A DNA stretch of 64,000 nucleotides from Ricordea florida (GCA_949710005.1 OX453273.1:3054706-3118705); one strand, 5' to 3'; shown: positions 13,209 through 26,144, counted from the first letter of the stretch. Made by a program: numbers and translations. The notes: a model not told the origin generated them from the sequence alone.

Positions 13209-14527
13209 ATGGCGACAGCTGCCTTGGCCAGACCCGAATATTTTTCTTTCTCACATGTAGGTATCTGTAAAGGCTCTCCGTCGCCTTCAAAGCCGCTAAG
13301 AGTTGTGTTTTATCTGTATTATTTATAGAATACGTAGAATTCTAGCGCCTAGCTCAATGTTTTTCGTTTTAATTTCAGGAATATCGCAAGCCTTCTCCAC
13401 TAGCTCTTCTCGCAGCTACTTGCAGTAGAATTGGTCAACCCGGCGCTCATCGCGAATTCGAATGCCACGGAAAATTTCCCAATGTAGTTCCTGACTTGAG
13501 CCAACATGCCGTGAGTGTGAGTCAGATAATGAGCTGTCCCGGAGAACGTATGCTGCCGTTGACTCCTCCGACCGATTCTCACTTCTCACCGTTTCAAGAA
13601 TTCTACTTGTCCGCTCCTCCCAAAAGCCACGTTCATCAGAATTTAGCTTTATCACACGGCAGCTCTCCGCGCGGACCTGTTTCCCCTTGCATGGCTGTGC
13701 ATGCTTGTACCGGCTCTAGCAGATCAGCTTCCTTATCCCTGGGTTGCACGGCCGCCTTTAAACCTGAATGTAGCGATATTGGAGGCCTTCACTGGTGGAG
13801 TGTAGAACCGAACAAAGCCGTTGTACGTTCGCCGATGTCCAGTGCAGTTCCTCAAAACTTGACGTTAAGCTCAGTTGCCACGAACCACATCTCATCAGTG
13901 AGTTATCGCGCAGCCCCAAACCCAGGGACTTACCATCTCGCAAGCGCGTACAGCTCACCTCTGTCTCCTCAAGTAACGGGAACCAGGCGCTGCAGAAGAT
14001 GTCGGTGTCCAAATTGCCAACTAGCTGCTACCACAGGCAACACAACAAAAAGGAAACAACATATCTGTCACATCCCTGGTTGCGGCAAGGTGTACGGCAA
14101 GACATCTCACCTTAAGGCTCACCTACGTTGGCACACTGGTGAACGGCCGTTTGTGTGTAACTGGCTGTTCTGTGGGAAAAGCTTCACAAGATCGGACGAA
14201 CTGCAACGGCATTTGAGAACGCACACAGGCGAGAAGCGTTTTCAGTGCGGCGAGTGCGGAAAGCGATTTATGAGGAGCGATCATTTGAGAAAGCACCAGA
14301 AAACCCACCAGAGCAGCATGAAGAAAAGCGCTGAAAAGACCGACGAAGAATGCAACAAAGAGAGGAAGGAAAACAAAAACCTCTCTATGGAACTAAGTAT
14401 CAATGTTGACGAAGGACAAAGGCTCGCTCAACTAAGCAGTGTTCTTGAACTCACCCCAAAACAGGACGAAAACGACAAAATGGAAGCCCCAATTGTTGTT
14501 GACAATTTTATCAATGTGGAACACTAA
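13209..14527 (+). CDS. Sp5: Sp5-like transcription factor (SP box, Btd box, three C2H2 zinc fingers)
   Basis: Proposed exons are 13209-13256 and 13379-14527 (398 aa). The second exon follows a clear acceptor (TTTAATTTCAG) and opens in phase 0 with the SP box [14 protein letters not shown] (about residues 22-35). Next come LPLTPP (about 75-80), a WW motif, the Btd box [11 protein letters not shown] (about 219-229) and three C2H2 fingers (about 246-268, 276-298 and 306-326) with the Sp recognition helices [16 protein letters not shown] and [10 protein letters not shown] box, LPLTPP and Btd box fit Sp5 best among Sp proteins. The protein should bind GC/GT boxes in the nucleus; Sp5 acts in Wnt-regulated axial patterning in other animals. 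Exon 1 is inferred: ATG in GAGATGG context, 16 codons starting MATAALAR, which resembles the start of vertebrate Sp5, then donor CAT/GTAGGT, which keeps the frame. The main exon is certain; exon 1 is likely. Confidence 0.9.
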
Positions 14528-14857
14528 CTTACGTACTGATACAGAGATAAGAAAGAGAAAGAACTTCGACCGGACATTAGATATTTATTGTAAGTCTGCC
14601 TGCCTCCGTACTTCTAATATTTAAAACGCAGAAGAACGGGAGTCAATAACCAACTGTATCCAAAAGTAAGACTAGGAATATTTTATTCTAAGGGCAAATG
14701 GTATTTGAATATTTATACCGTGTGTTGACCACACGTAAAAAAAATTGCCAAATGTGGTTTGTCTTTGCAAGAAGAATACAAGATTCTACAATTCATTGTA
14801 AATACAATTTCCTGCTTCCTCGAGACTTGTATATAAATCGTAATTGAGAAAAGGAAT

Positions 14858-14863
14858 AATAAA
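14858..14863 (+). promoter_or_regulatory. Polyadenylation signal for the Sp5-like gene
   Basis: AATAAA lies about 330 bp after the stop codon in an AT-rich 3' region and is the first canonical signal downstream. Cleavage would be expected some 10-30 bp further on. Confidence 0.55.
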
Positions 14864-14899
14864 CACATTTTATAGTTTATCTCACACCGTAGTGAGACT

Positions 14900-17800
14900 A
14901 TCAAAATTTGAAGCTGTATGTTTATGACACGGGCGGGCGGGATCCTTTTGAAGTTCCCGATATGTAAGAAAATAGCTTCAAGGAAAATGGATTTTCTTTC
15001 CGGCGGTCTCTGATGCCGAGGTTTGATTTGCTAAGTGACGTTAGGACTAAACGCATTTACGGTTGCAAAGCGTTGAACTCTTATGCTGGTTTGTGGAGTC
15101 TTCTAAAACGACTACAGCATGCCACAGGGCGGTCTCTTTGAACAGCTTGTTTACAGAAATGTGGTGCTATTGCCAATTAGACGAAAGCTGCTAATTACCT
15201 TGCCTTTTGCTTTGAGAAATAATTCCTGCAAGTTGCAGAATTCTGGCACCAGACCTGGTAATAGTCTGAACCACAGTTAGTGATAACTACTCGATCCCTG
15301 TTCTATTTCTTGTCTCATTCCAGGAGGAGAATTGCAGCCCTGGTAAAAGCTACGCCTTTTCAGAAAAAGTGCTCAATTCGATAACAGTAACCTTTGTTCG
15401 GAGCCGCTTGATTTATGACAACGTCTTTGAATCCAATCACGGTTATGAAAAAGCGGTGATTTGAACAAACCCCTTCTGTTTCTGAAATATATTTTGGGAG
15501 GGAACAGATATAGCCCATACAGACGGACCACAAAATAGTCAAGCTTTGTAGTTGTTTCTACAATCGACTTGTATCTGTTGATGGCATCGAGGTAGTTTGA
15601 GGGCAAGACGCAAGAGCGAAACCATCGTTTTCATTCAGCATTTTTATTTCAGTAAGCACCAGGTCAGTTAGGAATGTAACACAAAAAATAGTAGCCCCGT
15701 CACGTGATTCTTCGTTCTTAAACCGTTGTCAACGATTTGGCCGTTGAAAAAAAACTGATCCTCACAGCGTACTCAAAGCTACCGCAACTGAAATACAAAA
15801 GTGTTACAAAAGTTAGTTTACAAAAGTGAACCAATATTGGGGTGTGGGGCATCACGGTGTCGGCAAAAGTACCTCAAAAGGGATCGATTGGGCACTCTAA
15901 AATGTCACTAAATTTTGATCCGGAGACGTTCGAAATAGACATTGTAATATTTCTTCATGATCTTAACCGTGTCTAATATGAATATTTTTTTGGCGGTAGT
16001 ATTATGACTAATATTCATAATCGAAGAAGTGGCCGACACACTGTTTAGAAGGCGCTCGACGTCGCGAGCGTTCGGGTCTATTTTGAACTGAAAGAAGAGT
16101 TTTTACTTCTTACTGTGACGAGATTTTTCACTCTTATTTAGAAGGTGTGTCATTTTTCCTTTATTTTGCAAAAGGTCCAGTTTTTGAAAGTGAAGATTAA
16201 ATGAATGCAGTCAGTGGGTTCGTTTAAGTCGCCAAGTGCACAATTTATCGTATGACAATGTAGAGAGAGGATTGTGAACTTCAGACTTCTAAGCTTCAAT
16301 CTGCCTCTCTGTGAAAGACTACATGCCTAGAAAGCGTCCAATTTGTTAATGTTGCTTTAAGAGGCATCAAGATTGCAGATATGTAGATGTGGGACCTTAC
16401 AAAGTGTAAAACGATCCATGTTTGTTAAGCTAGACCCCCTTTTAGCTTTGACTAGAACCCAATGGACGTCTTAAAAACCTTTACAAGACAAGAAGCTATA
16501 AAACCGCTTCAAGAGAACAAGCACAATTAAACCTCAGACAGTTATTCCCTGCGGAAAATGTTCTCGTTATGAGTTCAATTAAAAGACCTCGCTAAAAACT
16601 GGGGACGCTTCTCATTTTAGAGAACAACATGACTCCTCACGTTACCGCCTCTTACACTCACAAGAATTAGCTTTCTCGATTCTAGTTTACTTTCTAAATT
16701 ACATCCTTTGCCTGTATTTGTCAAAGTGTATTACCTTTCTGCGTCAGCTTTATAATTAATGTTTGCTTTCGCCTATCCGGTGTTTGTTAAATCCGCCGTG
16801 CATATGCGCGACTTTCCAGCCCGTAAGTCCATGGCCAAATTGACGAACAGACCCCGATGTGGGGCTTGCAAATTAATTCACTGAGCCACAGGTGAAGTCA
16901 GAATGTGGTCTTTTCATAGTGAAAGCAAGCATACTGATGTAACTGAATGCAGTTAAGCTTTAAAGTATTGTATTCGAGCAGTTCTTTCGACTGTGTCACT
17001 CAAACTGTTCTTACACAAAAGTAAAATCCCAAAAGAACAATGGTTCAATAGAATCCCAAGTTTTTCTTAGTAAAACGTACAAATTTTGAATTAAGGACAG
17101 TACACTTGTAGAATTAACAGCGAGAGTAGTGGCGAAGGGAATTAAGAAAATCTTGCTCGACTCTTCAGTAAAGCGGGACTCGATATTCTTTCCTTGCAAA
17201 GTTACAAGGTCATCCAATTTTTCAGACTTTGTTCCTTTGCAAACCAATTTTCTACCTGTTTAATTCAAATTCTTGAAATTTCCTTTACTGAATAGGGTGC
17301 GTGAATAAACAACAAGCCGTTTTATGGTGACACAACATGGTTCCTTGGTTCTGCAAAGGCTTTCACTGTTGGAAGCCCAACCAAGACACAGCGTGTGCCC
17401 GCTCTACAACTCCACCTTCCTCCCAGCAACAAAAAGAGCCGCGTGGTGTGGTTTTGATGAACACTGTTCCTTCATCTTGTACAATGTAAAGCTAAAGTGA
17501 GTTTCACACCGGGGATGGTCTGTTTATTTCAAGCCCGGCCTGACACGGGCTAGAGACACAAGCTGAGAAGTTGTTATGATTCTCTTCCACGGTTTCTACA
17601 CGTGTCCAACATAAGAACGCAGGCCTTTCACAAAGCCGGTTGACACTTCGTTGTCTAGTTTAGAATTAACACAGGATTATTAAGTTGACTTTAACAGCAC
17701 GAGGCATTCGATTCAAGACCTGACTTGTGATGATATCAAAATGAGACTTGCTGGGGGCGGTATCCATTATTGTTAATCCGAAAAATCGCGCTCCGTTTTT

Positions 17801-20705
17801 GGTATATTATTGAATTTTCTAAAGCTGACAGCGTTTGCTGGTAAATAAAAATGTTAAAATGTTTGATTGATTTGTTGTACTGAATAAGTTGAGACGATCT
17901 AATGCACTACAGACTGAACTCATTCGCATCGCTTGATAAGTCATACTGTGATCTCTGCTTACGAGTCATTGAATGACAATCATGAAAATATTCTTTGTAA
18001 AATGTTGGGTTAGAAAGTACGTTATGCTGTTTCTGTCTTTTTTTTTTTTTCACGTATTTCAATTTACGAACGAAATTGAGAATTTAGGCTCCTATCAGCC
18101 TCATCACGTTTTGACGAAGAAGAAAGATTTGCTAGTCATGATCAGTGTTTTGTTCTCTAATACGACAACTCGATTCTGTTCGTTTTATGTTTGCCCGCAG
18201 TAAATAACAGTCCGTTACCAGACAATATTATTACTTTGTTCTTTTCTTCTTTGAAAACTCAAACTTTAGTTGAAGGTCATTATAACCCGGGACAACCTTG
18301 GTCGTGATTTCTCAGTGGTAGACAGTTAGGTTGAAGACAAAAGGCTTCAAGGTTCGGTACACAATCAATGATTTAACACCTGCTCGCTTCACACTGGCAC
18401 AGTTTTGTTACGAAGCAGTAATGTGGAAAGCTAGCTCCATACGCGACAGATTTTTTAAGGTCAGACACAACTGTTTAAAAAAGCATCCATTTACGCTGCG
18501 ACGTCTCTCTCAATTTGTCACCACATACATCTATATTCAAATGACAGTTAAATTTAATGTTGTGTCAAAATTTCCTTTTAGACTACGAATAAAAATAGAG
18601 AAACAAAAGTAACTTGCGTCAGAGAAAATAGTTTCTATATTGTTGCCTCGGTGAAATATGGCAGGAAATTTTGTATGCTTGATTTTTCAAATCACTGAAA
18701 TGAGAGTCAAATTCCCATGTATGACTGTTCGCCCATGTTGCACAAGTTTAACAGCAGTCTTAGCGTCAGAGTCACTAAATTTTGTTGGCCTTGCCATGAG
18801 GTAAGGAAAAAAGTTGCCAGTATCAAAACTTGCCTTAAGGTTTTGGCAACGTTTTAACATGCTGTTGTTTTTTTTTAATGACAAAGTCACAGCAAGGTAC
18901 AGTGTTTGAACAAAAAATCCCACCCACATCTTGCAGCGTACACGAATGTTCACTGCCGTCACAGCAACGCAGTTGGATATTTCACACAGTCGCACAGTTT
19001 ATTTAATTTCTCAATTCGCCAAGTTTGAATTTTGAATAATTTTTATTCCCTTTTAGGTTGTTCTTAGATATGTATAGTTTGTTGCTTGACTATAGTTGCA
19101 AGTTAAGTTAAAAGTCTTTCGGTAGAAAAGTTCGCTAAGAAGCTGTTATTTTAAACCTTTGACAGAGGGAATGTAGCCAAGGTGTGATTTTCGCTAGGAA
19201 CTACTAACTGTAAAACTCTTTCTTTATTCTATTTGTTTTCTCTAGAACGAACTCTTGGACAATCTATGCTTTCTTTTTTTTACATTTTTAGGTAAATGTA
19301 GCTAGACAGAGTGAATTCTATTCACATACTTTTTTTTTAAAAAATTGTTGCTCTCTGGTTTACCTCGCTAATACTGCAGTGTCCGTGTTATTGTTGTCTG
19401 ATAGATTTCTCTCACTCTTAGACTAAGGAAACCATTTTTCTCAAATGGTATTCCACCTACTTTGTATAGCGACTGTTGTGGCATTCAAATCAGAAGTCAA
19501 GCTGGACCAATACAGTACTTCATATAAAAACAATATTACTCAACTAATTTTGCCCATCGATCACCTATCGTTTTACGTACCCAAACTGAGTTCGTCCATC
19601 GTTTCCAAACGCTCAATTTCTATACACATTCCCTCATATTGATAAAAGAATAAAATTAATTTGTACTTCTTTGTCAGGGAAATGACCGAGCGTTTTTTCT
19701 TGACGGAGATATTGGGGATGATAGATAATATCTTCGCTCGATTTCCTAAAGGAAATCGCACGAACCTACTGAAACGAGAAATTTGAGACTATTTTTAAAA
19801 TAATGAGAGGTCACAAATCAACTGCATCCTCCCTTTTAAAACGATCTAAAAATAACAAATTTTGTGAGGCGTTACTGATGTTAGAGTATCGATCCGGAAA
19901 TCTCGTCTCACCACTGAGCCACTTTAAACAGTTCTATGAATTTTTCCTAAGGAGTTTTCAATACTATCGCTACTTCACTGGTCTTGGATAAACAGATAGA
20001 AAAGAAAAGATTGTGCCATGTAAAAGTCTAGTTGTGAGTCGGTGAAATAGGTCTGAAATAGCTTTAATGACTTATTGAATCCTCCTGCTGTGAAACCAGT
20101 ATCTCAGCTAAACCTTCCAGCAGATGTCCGACTGCTTTGCTACTGACTTCGATTCATGGTCTGTTTGGATTTTTTTCAGATAAACGTTTATATCAGTGAA
20201 GGGTAAAATTTTTACAGATTTTTGTCGCGGTTTAAAAGCCGTACCAGCCAGCCCTGTTGATACCCGGTATAAGAAAAAATACAGAATTAAAAAAACTGTT
20301 CCACGCTACCGCAGGCTTATAACTGAACAATGAGCAAAATGTCACAAAACCGATGAAATCTAAAAAACGCCAGGTTGCATTAATTAACGCACTGTTACAG
20401 TTAAGTTTAAAAGTGATATTTGAACGGATAAATTCCCAAACGGATGCATTTTCGGGATTAAAGGCCTTGCTACAAAACTGAAACAAAAAAACTGAATTCC
20501 AATTTAATGAATATTTAAAATTAAGCAAAATCACATGAAAGAAATATTCGCTGTCCAAAAATTTTGAATCCGACTCGGGCGCACTTTGGTCCGTCTGATT
20601 TCTATAACTGAGGCTGCACAGTTTTTTCAAGTAAACATTACTTTTATAAGTCTTAATGGCCTTTGAATCTTTCATTTAAGAACGATACCTTCTAATACCG
20701 GAGTA
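14900..20705. other. Gene-poor intergenic DNA downstream of the Sp5-like gene
   Basis: About 5.8 kb, AT-rich, with no recognised exon or RNA gene. Poly-T tracts occur (for example near 18040). A 147-codon open frame on the - strand ending at 20232 is the longest in this part, but its composition is low-complexity and hydrophobic and it has no motif, so I do not call it a gene. Confidence 0.4.
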
Positions 20706-20740
20706 TTTTACCACACTGTATTAAAACAAACAGCGCCACA
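20706..20740 (+). repeat. Fragment of the ~106-bp dispersed repeat
   Basis: CCACACTGTATTAAAACAAA followed by CAGCGCCACA matches the segment ACCACACTGTATAGTAAAACAAACAGTACCACA of the array at 22480-23085 with a few changes. Only about 35 bp is preserved. Confidence 0.45.
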
Positions 20741-21479
20741 AGAAACATACGTTCAATATCTGCTATGTAAGTAGTCATGCCTTAGGGATTTTTCCGGGGA
20801 GTCGAAACTACGATTCACATTGTACAGTTGCATATATGTCTCCGGCAAGGACCGCTCCGTTCGTGAAAAGGCTAACCTATGATCAGCTATCATTAGGAAA
20901 TTATTCATATTATCCCATAAAATATACCTTAAGGTATACAGAAATGTTGGTTTGCGAAAATGAGGCATCGCTTGATGATTTTTTGCTAATTTTTGTAATT
21001 TATTTCTTTTCTTCGAAATTTTTTGTTTTGCAGTTTTCTGTCTAGTGAGTGATTGAAGAATTTTAAGACTTAAAAATTGGCAGTCCGACTTTTAGATGTT
21101 GTTGTTATGTGGTTAAGGGCTTAACACTTTCAGTCAGGATAAGGAATGATATTGTATTGTGTTCTTGCGAAACTTTTACAATTAAACCCTGATAATACAA
21201 GATCATAATAGATGTATATTGTATCTTGAGACGTTCATGCAAGAGCTGTTTTCAAGCGATATAATGTTTCATTTTTTCGCAAAGCTGAAACGACGATGAA
21301 GGGGATTAGTTAGGTGTCATGTATGCGATTGTTTGATTTTAGCTACCCTCATCTGCTTATTGCAACAGCTGCAAAATGTTCTGCCAGCCAACATATACGT
21401 GGGAAACGAAAGAACAGAATTGAGTGATGCTAAATAAACGAATGAAGTAAAAGATGGTTTAAAAAAGACAACTGACAGA

Positions 21480-21695
21480 ATTAAGTTACTTTCCAAACAG
21501 ATCTAGAATGGTCATATTGGAGGCATTATTCACAAAGTGAAATGGCTGAAGGCACTCTGCAATGCAAACTGAAATTGGTAGCTTTCCAAAGAATGGCCAC
21601 ATTGCATAGTTTGTTCCACTGGTAAAAAAGTTAGAACCACACTGTGTAGTAAAACAAACAGTACCAGAGTACAGTACTGTTTGAATCGCCACACT
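21480..21695 (+). repeat. Diverged copy or copies of the ~106-bp dispersed repeat
   Basis: The stretch 21575-21690 has the motif order of the main array: TAGCTTTCCAAAGAATGGCC, CACATTGCAT, TTAGAACCACACTGTGTAG, TAAAACAAACAGTACCA and AGTACAGTACTGTTT. The part before it (21487-21575) looks like an older, more decayed copy. Confidence 0.6.
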
Positions 21696-21699
21696 TCTC

Positions 21700-22479
21700 A
21701 GTTTCATTCATATGAAAAGTTTTTACCCTGAAACTCTTTGCAATTGAGTGAAAGGGTAGCCCTTCATTATCAAGCTTGGCTGTATTGCCCTTATCATTGA
21801 CACTAAACTTACTGATCCGTACTAGTGCCATTGGAAAGTTTTCAAAACTCTTCTGTTGAAAGGTCCGTCGAAAAGGTTGTCACAACAACCCTTAAGGTTG
21901 TCATGGCAAAACTAAACTTAGACAAACAAATGCTTTGTTATGCCTTAGAGGCTAATATTTTTAAGACAGCCTGGTATAAGCTGTTTATCGGGATCTAAAA
22001 CCTTTATTCATGAGAGGTAACATTTTTAGGCAGCTCATGTAATGCTCACAGTATCAAAGAAGATTAAGCTTACTCATTTTAACATTAGAATTCGTTTACC
22101 GTTAGAGCTGTCTTTTTTTTTTTCTTTTTTTTTATGTTGAAAATAAATCAACAACTTTGATATTTGTGATATGTGTTAGAAGTAAAAGAACTTACACTTA
22201 AGTGTTTTAAGATATCAGCTGCTGCTGGTATAAAAGAGTGCTTTAATGGGAGGCTTATGTTCAAGCTCATTCATACCAAAAGTGCATCAAATTGTCTTTA
22301 AACGTTTGTCCTACGTGACAGTAGTAAAGTTGGTTACCAGCGTAACGTAACTAAGATATTTAACTAGCCTTAAACTTACTTAAATTTACCGTTTAGTTCG
22401 TTAATTTGGGATTTTGTCAAGAGCGTAAAACTGTCAATAAATATGATGAACAAAACTTTATTTTATTTTATATTCATCA
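21700..22479. other. Intergenic DNA, nothing recognised
   Basis: AT-rich sequence with a T-rich tract near 22111-22132. No gene, RNA or repeat is recognised. Confidence 0.4.
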
Positions 22480-23085
22480 GATCAGAGCCACGGTCGATTG
22501 TGAAAAAAGCAGTAGCACGATGCAATACTGCCTAGTGATCTTTCTAGGAATGGTTACACTGCATGTGTTTTTTTCAGAGTTAAAATCACACTGTACGGTA
22601 GAACAAATATTACTTGAGGAGGCAGCTTGGCCGAGTAGTTAGGGCGCCGGACTTATTAACGGTAATCTGGTCACTGCATGGTATGATCCACAGATGAAAA
22701 AGTTAAAACCACACTGTATAGTAAAACAAACAGTACCACAGTGCAGAACTGTTCAGTAGCTTTCCAAAGAATGATCACACACTGCATGGTTTGATCCACA
22801 GATGAAAAAGTTACAACCACACTGTATAGTAAAACAAACAGTACCACAGTACAGAACTGTTCAGTAGCTTTCCAAAGAATGATCACACTGCATGGTTTGA
22901 TCCACAAATGACAAAGTTAAAACCACACTGTATAGTAAAACAAATAGTTCCACAGGACAGTACTATTCAGTAGCTTTCCAAAGAATGGTCACACTGCATT
23001 GTTTGAACCACAGATGAAAAAGTTAGAACCACACTGTATAGTAAAACAAACAGTTCCACAGTACAGTACTGTTCAGTAGATCTCG
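22480..23085 (+). repeat. Tandem array of a ~106-bp repeat
   Basis: Four well-preserved units start near 22680, 22788, 22894 and 23000 (period 106-108 bp), preceded by a diverged unit at about 22485-22610. Each unit reads through GATCCACAGATGAAAAAGTT, AACCACACTGTATAGTAAAA, CAAACAGTACCACAGTACAG, ACTGTTCAGTAGC and TTTCCAAAGAATG. Within a unit, AGTACAGTACTGTT is partly self-complementary. Short open frames here just follow the repeat and are not genes. Related single copies lie at 6345-6760, 20706-20740 and 21480-21695. Confidence 0.8.
22621..22670 (+). repeat. Truncated tRNA-like (Leu/Ser-type) SINE head inside the array
   Basis: The segment reads like the first half of a class II tRNA: GGCAGCTTGGCCGAGTAGTT then AGGGCGCCGGACTT, with a good box A and D-arm. 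The T-arm and box B are missing. It separates the diverged first unit of the 106-bp array from the four good units. It is best read as a fragment of a tRNA-derived SINE, not a functional tRNA gene. Confidence 0.45.
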
Positions 23086-23908
23086 AAAAATGAATTGTAA
23101 AGTTTCTCGTTCTTATTCACACGGAAGAACGTTAGAGCAACACCTTTGTAATCGCCCACAGAATGTATCTGTTTCTCGAGTTTTAAACGTCAACACAAAT
23201 CATTGTAACAACGGAACTGAATTGAATGTGATTGTGCATTTTGCGTACACTCCATCGCGCCATGTACAATTCTGTCTCCTCAGTTATTCTCCAAACTGCC
23301 AGTAGACTGAACTGCAAGCTTCTCGACGCAAACGGTTCCCCAAACGCATTCGACAAAACGTGTAATTTCTTGATCTCCCATTGTCTTAGTGTAATCTGTG
23401 CTACAACTGATTTCTTTATTGGGCTAAAATCGCTTAAATGTTTACAAATCTGAAGATTTATAATGTGTTGGTTCAAGCAAATCAGAGTCACAAGCAAGAG
23501 TGGTAAAAAGCAGTTACTGCTTCAGAGCTAGACTACGCCTGAAAAACGCTAGAAGCTATTATTCCTTCTGTACGTCTCAATCAGGCATTTCAACAAAGAA
23601 CTTGCCTGTCTAGTTTTTTGACTTGTTGCCTCCAAGTCTTGCAACTTCACGTGAATATATAAGTCCACATATTCTAATGTGTTACGAGTTAAAGTCTACA
23701 CCGAATTACTAGTACGCCCGCACTCGCCCCACCGCATAAACTGCTTTTGTTGCACTGTCAGCTTAACATCGTTCTGTCAGTCTTAAGACCTAAATACCAG
23801 TTTGAAACGCTTCACGAGAGTGCACTGACTCTTATCTCCCTGTTTTAACATGATTCTATTCAAATTTGTGAGCAACGTACATTCACTACTTTTCACTTGC
23901 GCTCTTGC
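23086..23908. other. Intergenic DNA between the tandem array and the transposon
   Basis: No gene or repeat is recognised. Overlapping short frames on both strands between 23090 and 23497 have no family features. Confidence 0.4.
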
Positions 23909-23910
23909 TT

Positions 23911-23986
23911 ATTCGCCTTTATCGTACAGCAGCCATCTTGGATTGACGTCATGTATTTTTGTCACCAATGCGAGGCCACGCGTGTA
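23911..23986 (+). repeat. Left terminal inverted repeat of the ISL2EU-type element
   Basis: ATTCGCCTTTATC at the outer end matches the inverse of GATTAAGGCGAAT at the right end with one mismatch. Further in, GCCATCTTGGAT and TGACGTCAT have counterparts, and the inner GAGGCCACGCGTGT (23972-23985) is an exact 14-bp match to the right end. Confidence 0.75.
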
Positions 23987-24020
23987 AAGGTCAACTTCCG
24001 GCGATCGAAGATTTGCCATC

Positions 24021-25730
24021 ATGCCGAACAGAGATCACTGTTGCGTGCCGCAATGTCAAAATAATCGCTCAAAAATAATTCCAGGTCTTACCTTTCACCA
24101 ATTTCCGAGTGATCAATCCCTTCGAAAGCAGTGGGTTGTCAAAATACGGCGAGACGTGGGCAAAAGCTTCAAGGTAAGTTGGTGACGTTATCGATGTCAT
24201 TTTTGCGCACATGTATTTAAGCTTACATATTATCTGGCCCATCTCCAGATAACCAACAGCACAAGAGTCTGCTCTGTACACTTTAAGGAAGGGGATTTTA
24301 AGACCACTTTAACAGGGAAGCGTCTTCTGGAGAGGCATGCAGTTCCGAGTGTATTTTGCTGGTCAAATTCACCCAGAAAAAGAAAATCTCCAAAGAAGCG
24401 AGAAGCACCGCGTGCACGAGTGCGATTATTCGATGTAAGCGTGTCATCGCCTGCTACTGCCACTGCCACAGGTAAATTCATGTTGTCATTATTGTTTTAA
24501 ACATTTATTGGTTAAAATGGTACTTATATGTTTTCATTTTAATCCATAGCATCAACTTCCAGCGACCAAGTTTCTGATGAGGAAATTCCAATGGAGGGCC
24601 AACCGGAACTGTCACCCTGTGCATCCTCTTCTGTTCTTGTCGACTCCCCCGAGCCCATATACACACCTACCTTGAACTGCCACGATTACATTTTTTCTGG
24701 TGAGCCTCCCAAGACCACAGAGGAGCTGCTTGAAGCAGCTCATCAGAGAATTGGGGAGCTGGAGGCAGCACTGGAGAAGCAAACAATATATGTACAACTA
24801 AAAATGAAACCCAACAGCAGTATTAAGTTTTACACAGGTTTTCCTTCCTTTGATGTTCTTGTTGCAACGTTTAGAGCTCTGAGTCCCACTGCACAGAATA
24901 TGTATTCTAGGTCCCAAATGCAGCGCCTTAGAAATAAAGGGATTAGGGATGTTGAAGGCCTAAGGCAAACTATGCGAGGCTGCAAACTAAGTTTATTTGA
25001 CCAGTTCTATTTAGTTCTTCAAAAGTTGAGGGTTGGTACTTTAAACCAAGTATTAGCTGATAATTTTAATATTTCCCAAACAACTGTAAGTAGGGTTTTT
25101 ATTTCTTGGATAAATATTCTTTATTTCATGCTTGGGAGTATTTGTATCTGGCCATCTCGGGCAAAAATCCAGAAGTACATGCCTAGTTGTTTCAAGTCTC
25201 TGTACCCAGACTGCAGGGGTATTATTGATGCATCCGAGATAAAGGTTCAGGCACCATCAAGTTTAGTGTTAAATAGTGAAATGTATTCATCCTACAAAAG
25301 CCACACCACCTACAAGGGTAATGTTGTTATTTCACCATCAGGGGAAATAATTCACATAAGTTCTTTGTTTGAGGGGTCAATATCAGATAAAGAGCTGGTC
25401 AAGCAATCTGGTCTCTTGCCATTGCTCCAGCCTGGAGATCAGATTATGGCTGATAAGGGCTTTGTAATACAGGATCTACTCACACCTCTTGGTTGCAGTG
25501 TAGTGATGCCATCATTTTTAAGCAGCAAGCAACAGTTTTCGAAAGGTGAACTCCAGGAGAGCAAAAAAATTCACAACCTTCGAGTGCATGTTGAAAGGGC
25601 CATTAGAAGAGTCAAGGAGTTTCATTTTTTTGATAGGGTCATCCCACTAACCATGGCTGGCAGCATCAATCAGATATGGACAGTGTCATGTCTTATTACA
25701 AACTTTCAGGGACCTTTATTTTATGAATGA
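24021..25730 (+). CDS. THAP-domain DDE transposase of the ISL2EU-type element
   Basis: Three exons are supported by GT/AG sites and unbroken frame: 24021-24173 (donor AAG/GTAAGT), 24249-24471 (acceptor CATCTCCAG) and 24550-25730 (acceptor ATCCATAG), giving 518 aa. Residues 1 to about 90 form a THAP zinc finger: CCVPQC near the start, FHQFPSD, a KQW segment, CSVHF with the last Cys/His pair, and AVPSVF in place of the usual AVPxxF. A basic linker follows (KRKSPKKR). A coiled-coil-like stretch around residues 180-200 precedes the helix-turn-helix-like region (LADNFNISQTTVSR). The catalytic core is of the DDE_Tnp_4 type, with Asp352 in IIDASE, Asp427 in MADKGF and Glu474 in VHVERAI. In the nucleus it should bind the element ends and catalyse cut-and-paste movement. 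All three catalytic residues are present. Confidence 0.88.
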
Positions 25731-26144
25731 CTTCCTAAACTAATGCATGATAAATACACCACAAATCCTTGCTTACTTGATTTTAAGGGTAGGTGCCTAA
25801 GCACACATGTTCAAAAATGTTATCATTTGTTACATTCCTTTTTCTCACCTGTAGCTGCTCATCTTGGAGGGAGCAAGAGGTCAAAATGTAGAATTTCACA
25901 GTCTATAATAACATGTATATGTTAAAATTACCATTAGAGTTGAGTCATATTCTTTCGCTTTGTTATTGCAATCAAGTAAGCAAGGTCTAAGGCACAGATA
26001 CAGAAAATTATAGTAATTTTATATGTAATTGTTATTGATAATTTCAAAAGCTTTTTGTGTAAAAGGTACAGGAGTCTTAATGAAAATAACTGTCTAACAA
26101 GGCTCACAAGATGAGGAATGCTCATTGAGACTATGATATGACAC

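Noticed and set aside
19870..19916. tRNA-like sequence on the - strand (GTGGCTCAGTGGTGAGAC)
   Set aside because: Box A and the apparent box B are too close for a tRNA and no stems form properly.
20232..20675. 147-codon open frame on the - strand
   Set aside because: Phe/Ser/Asn-rich composition expected from AT-rich DNA, no domain, no splice signals or regulatory context; probably chance.
22671..22907. 78-codon - strand frame with an internal duplication
   Set aside because: It simply follows the 106-bp tandem repeat; other units break the frame.
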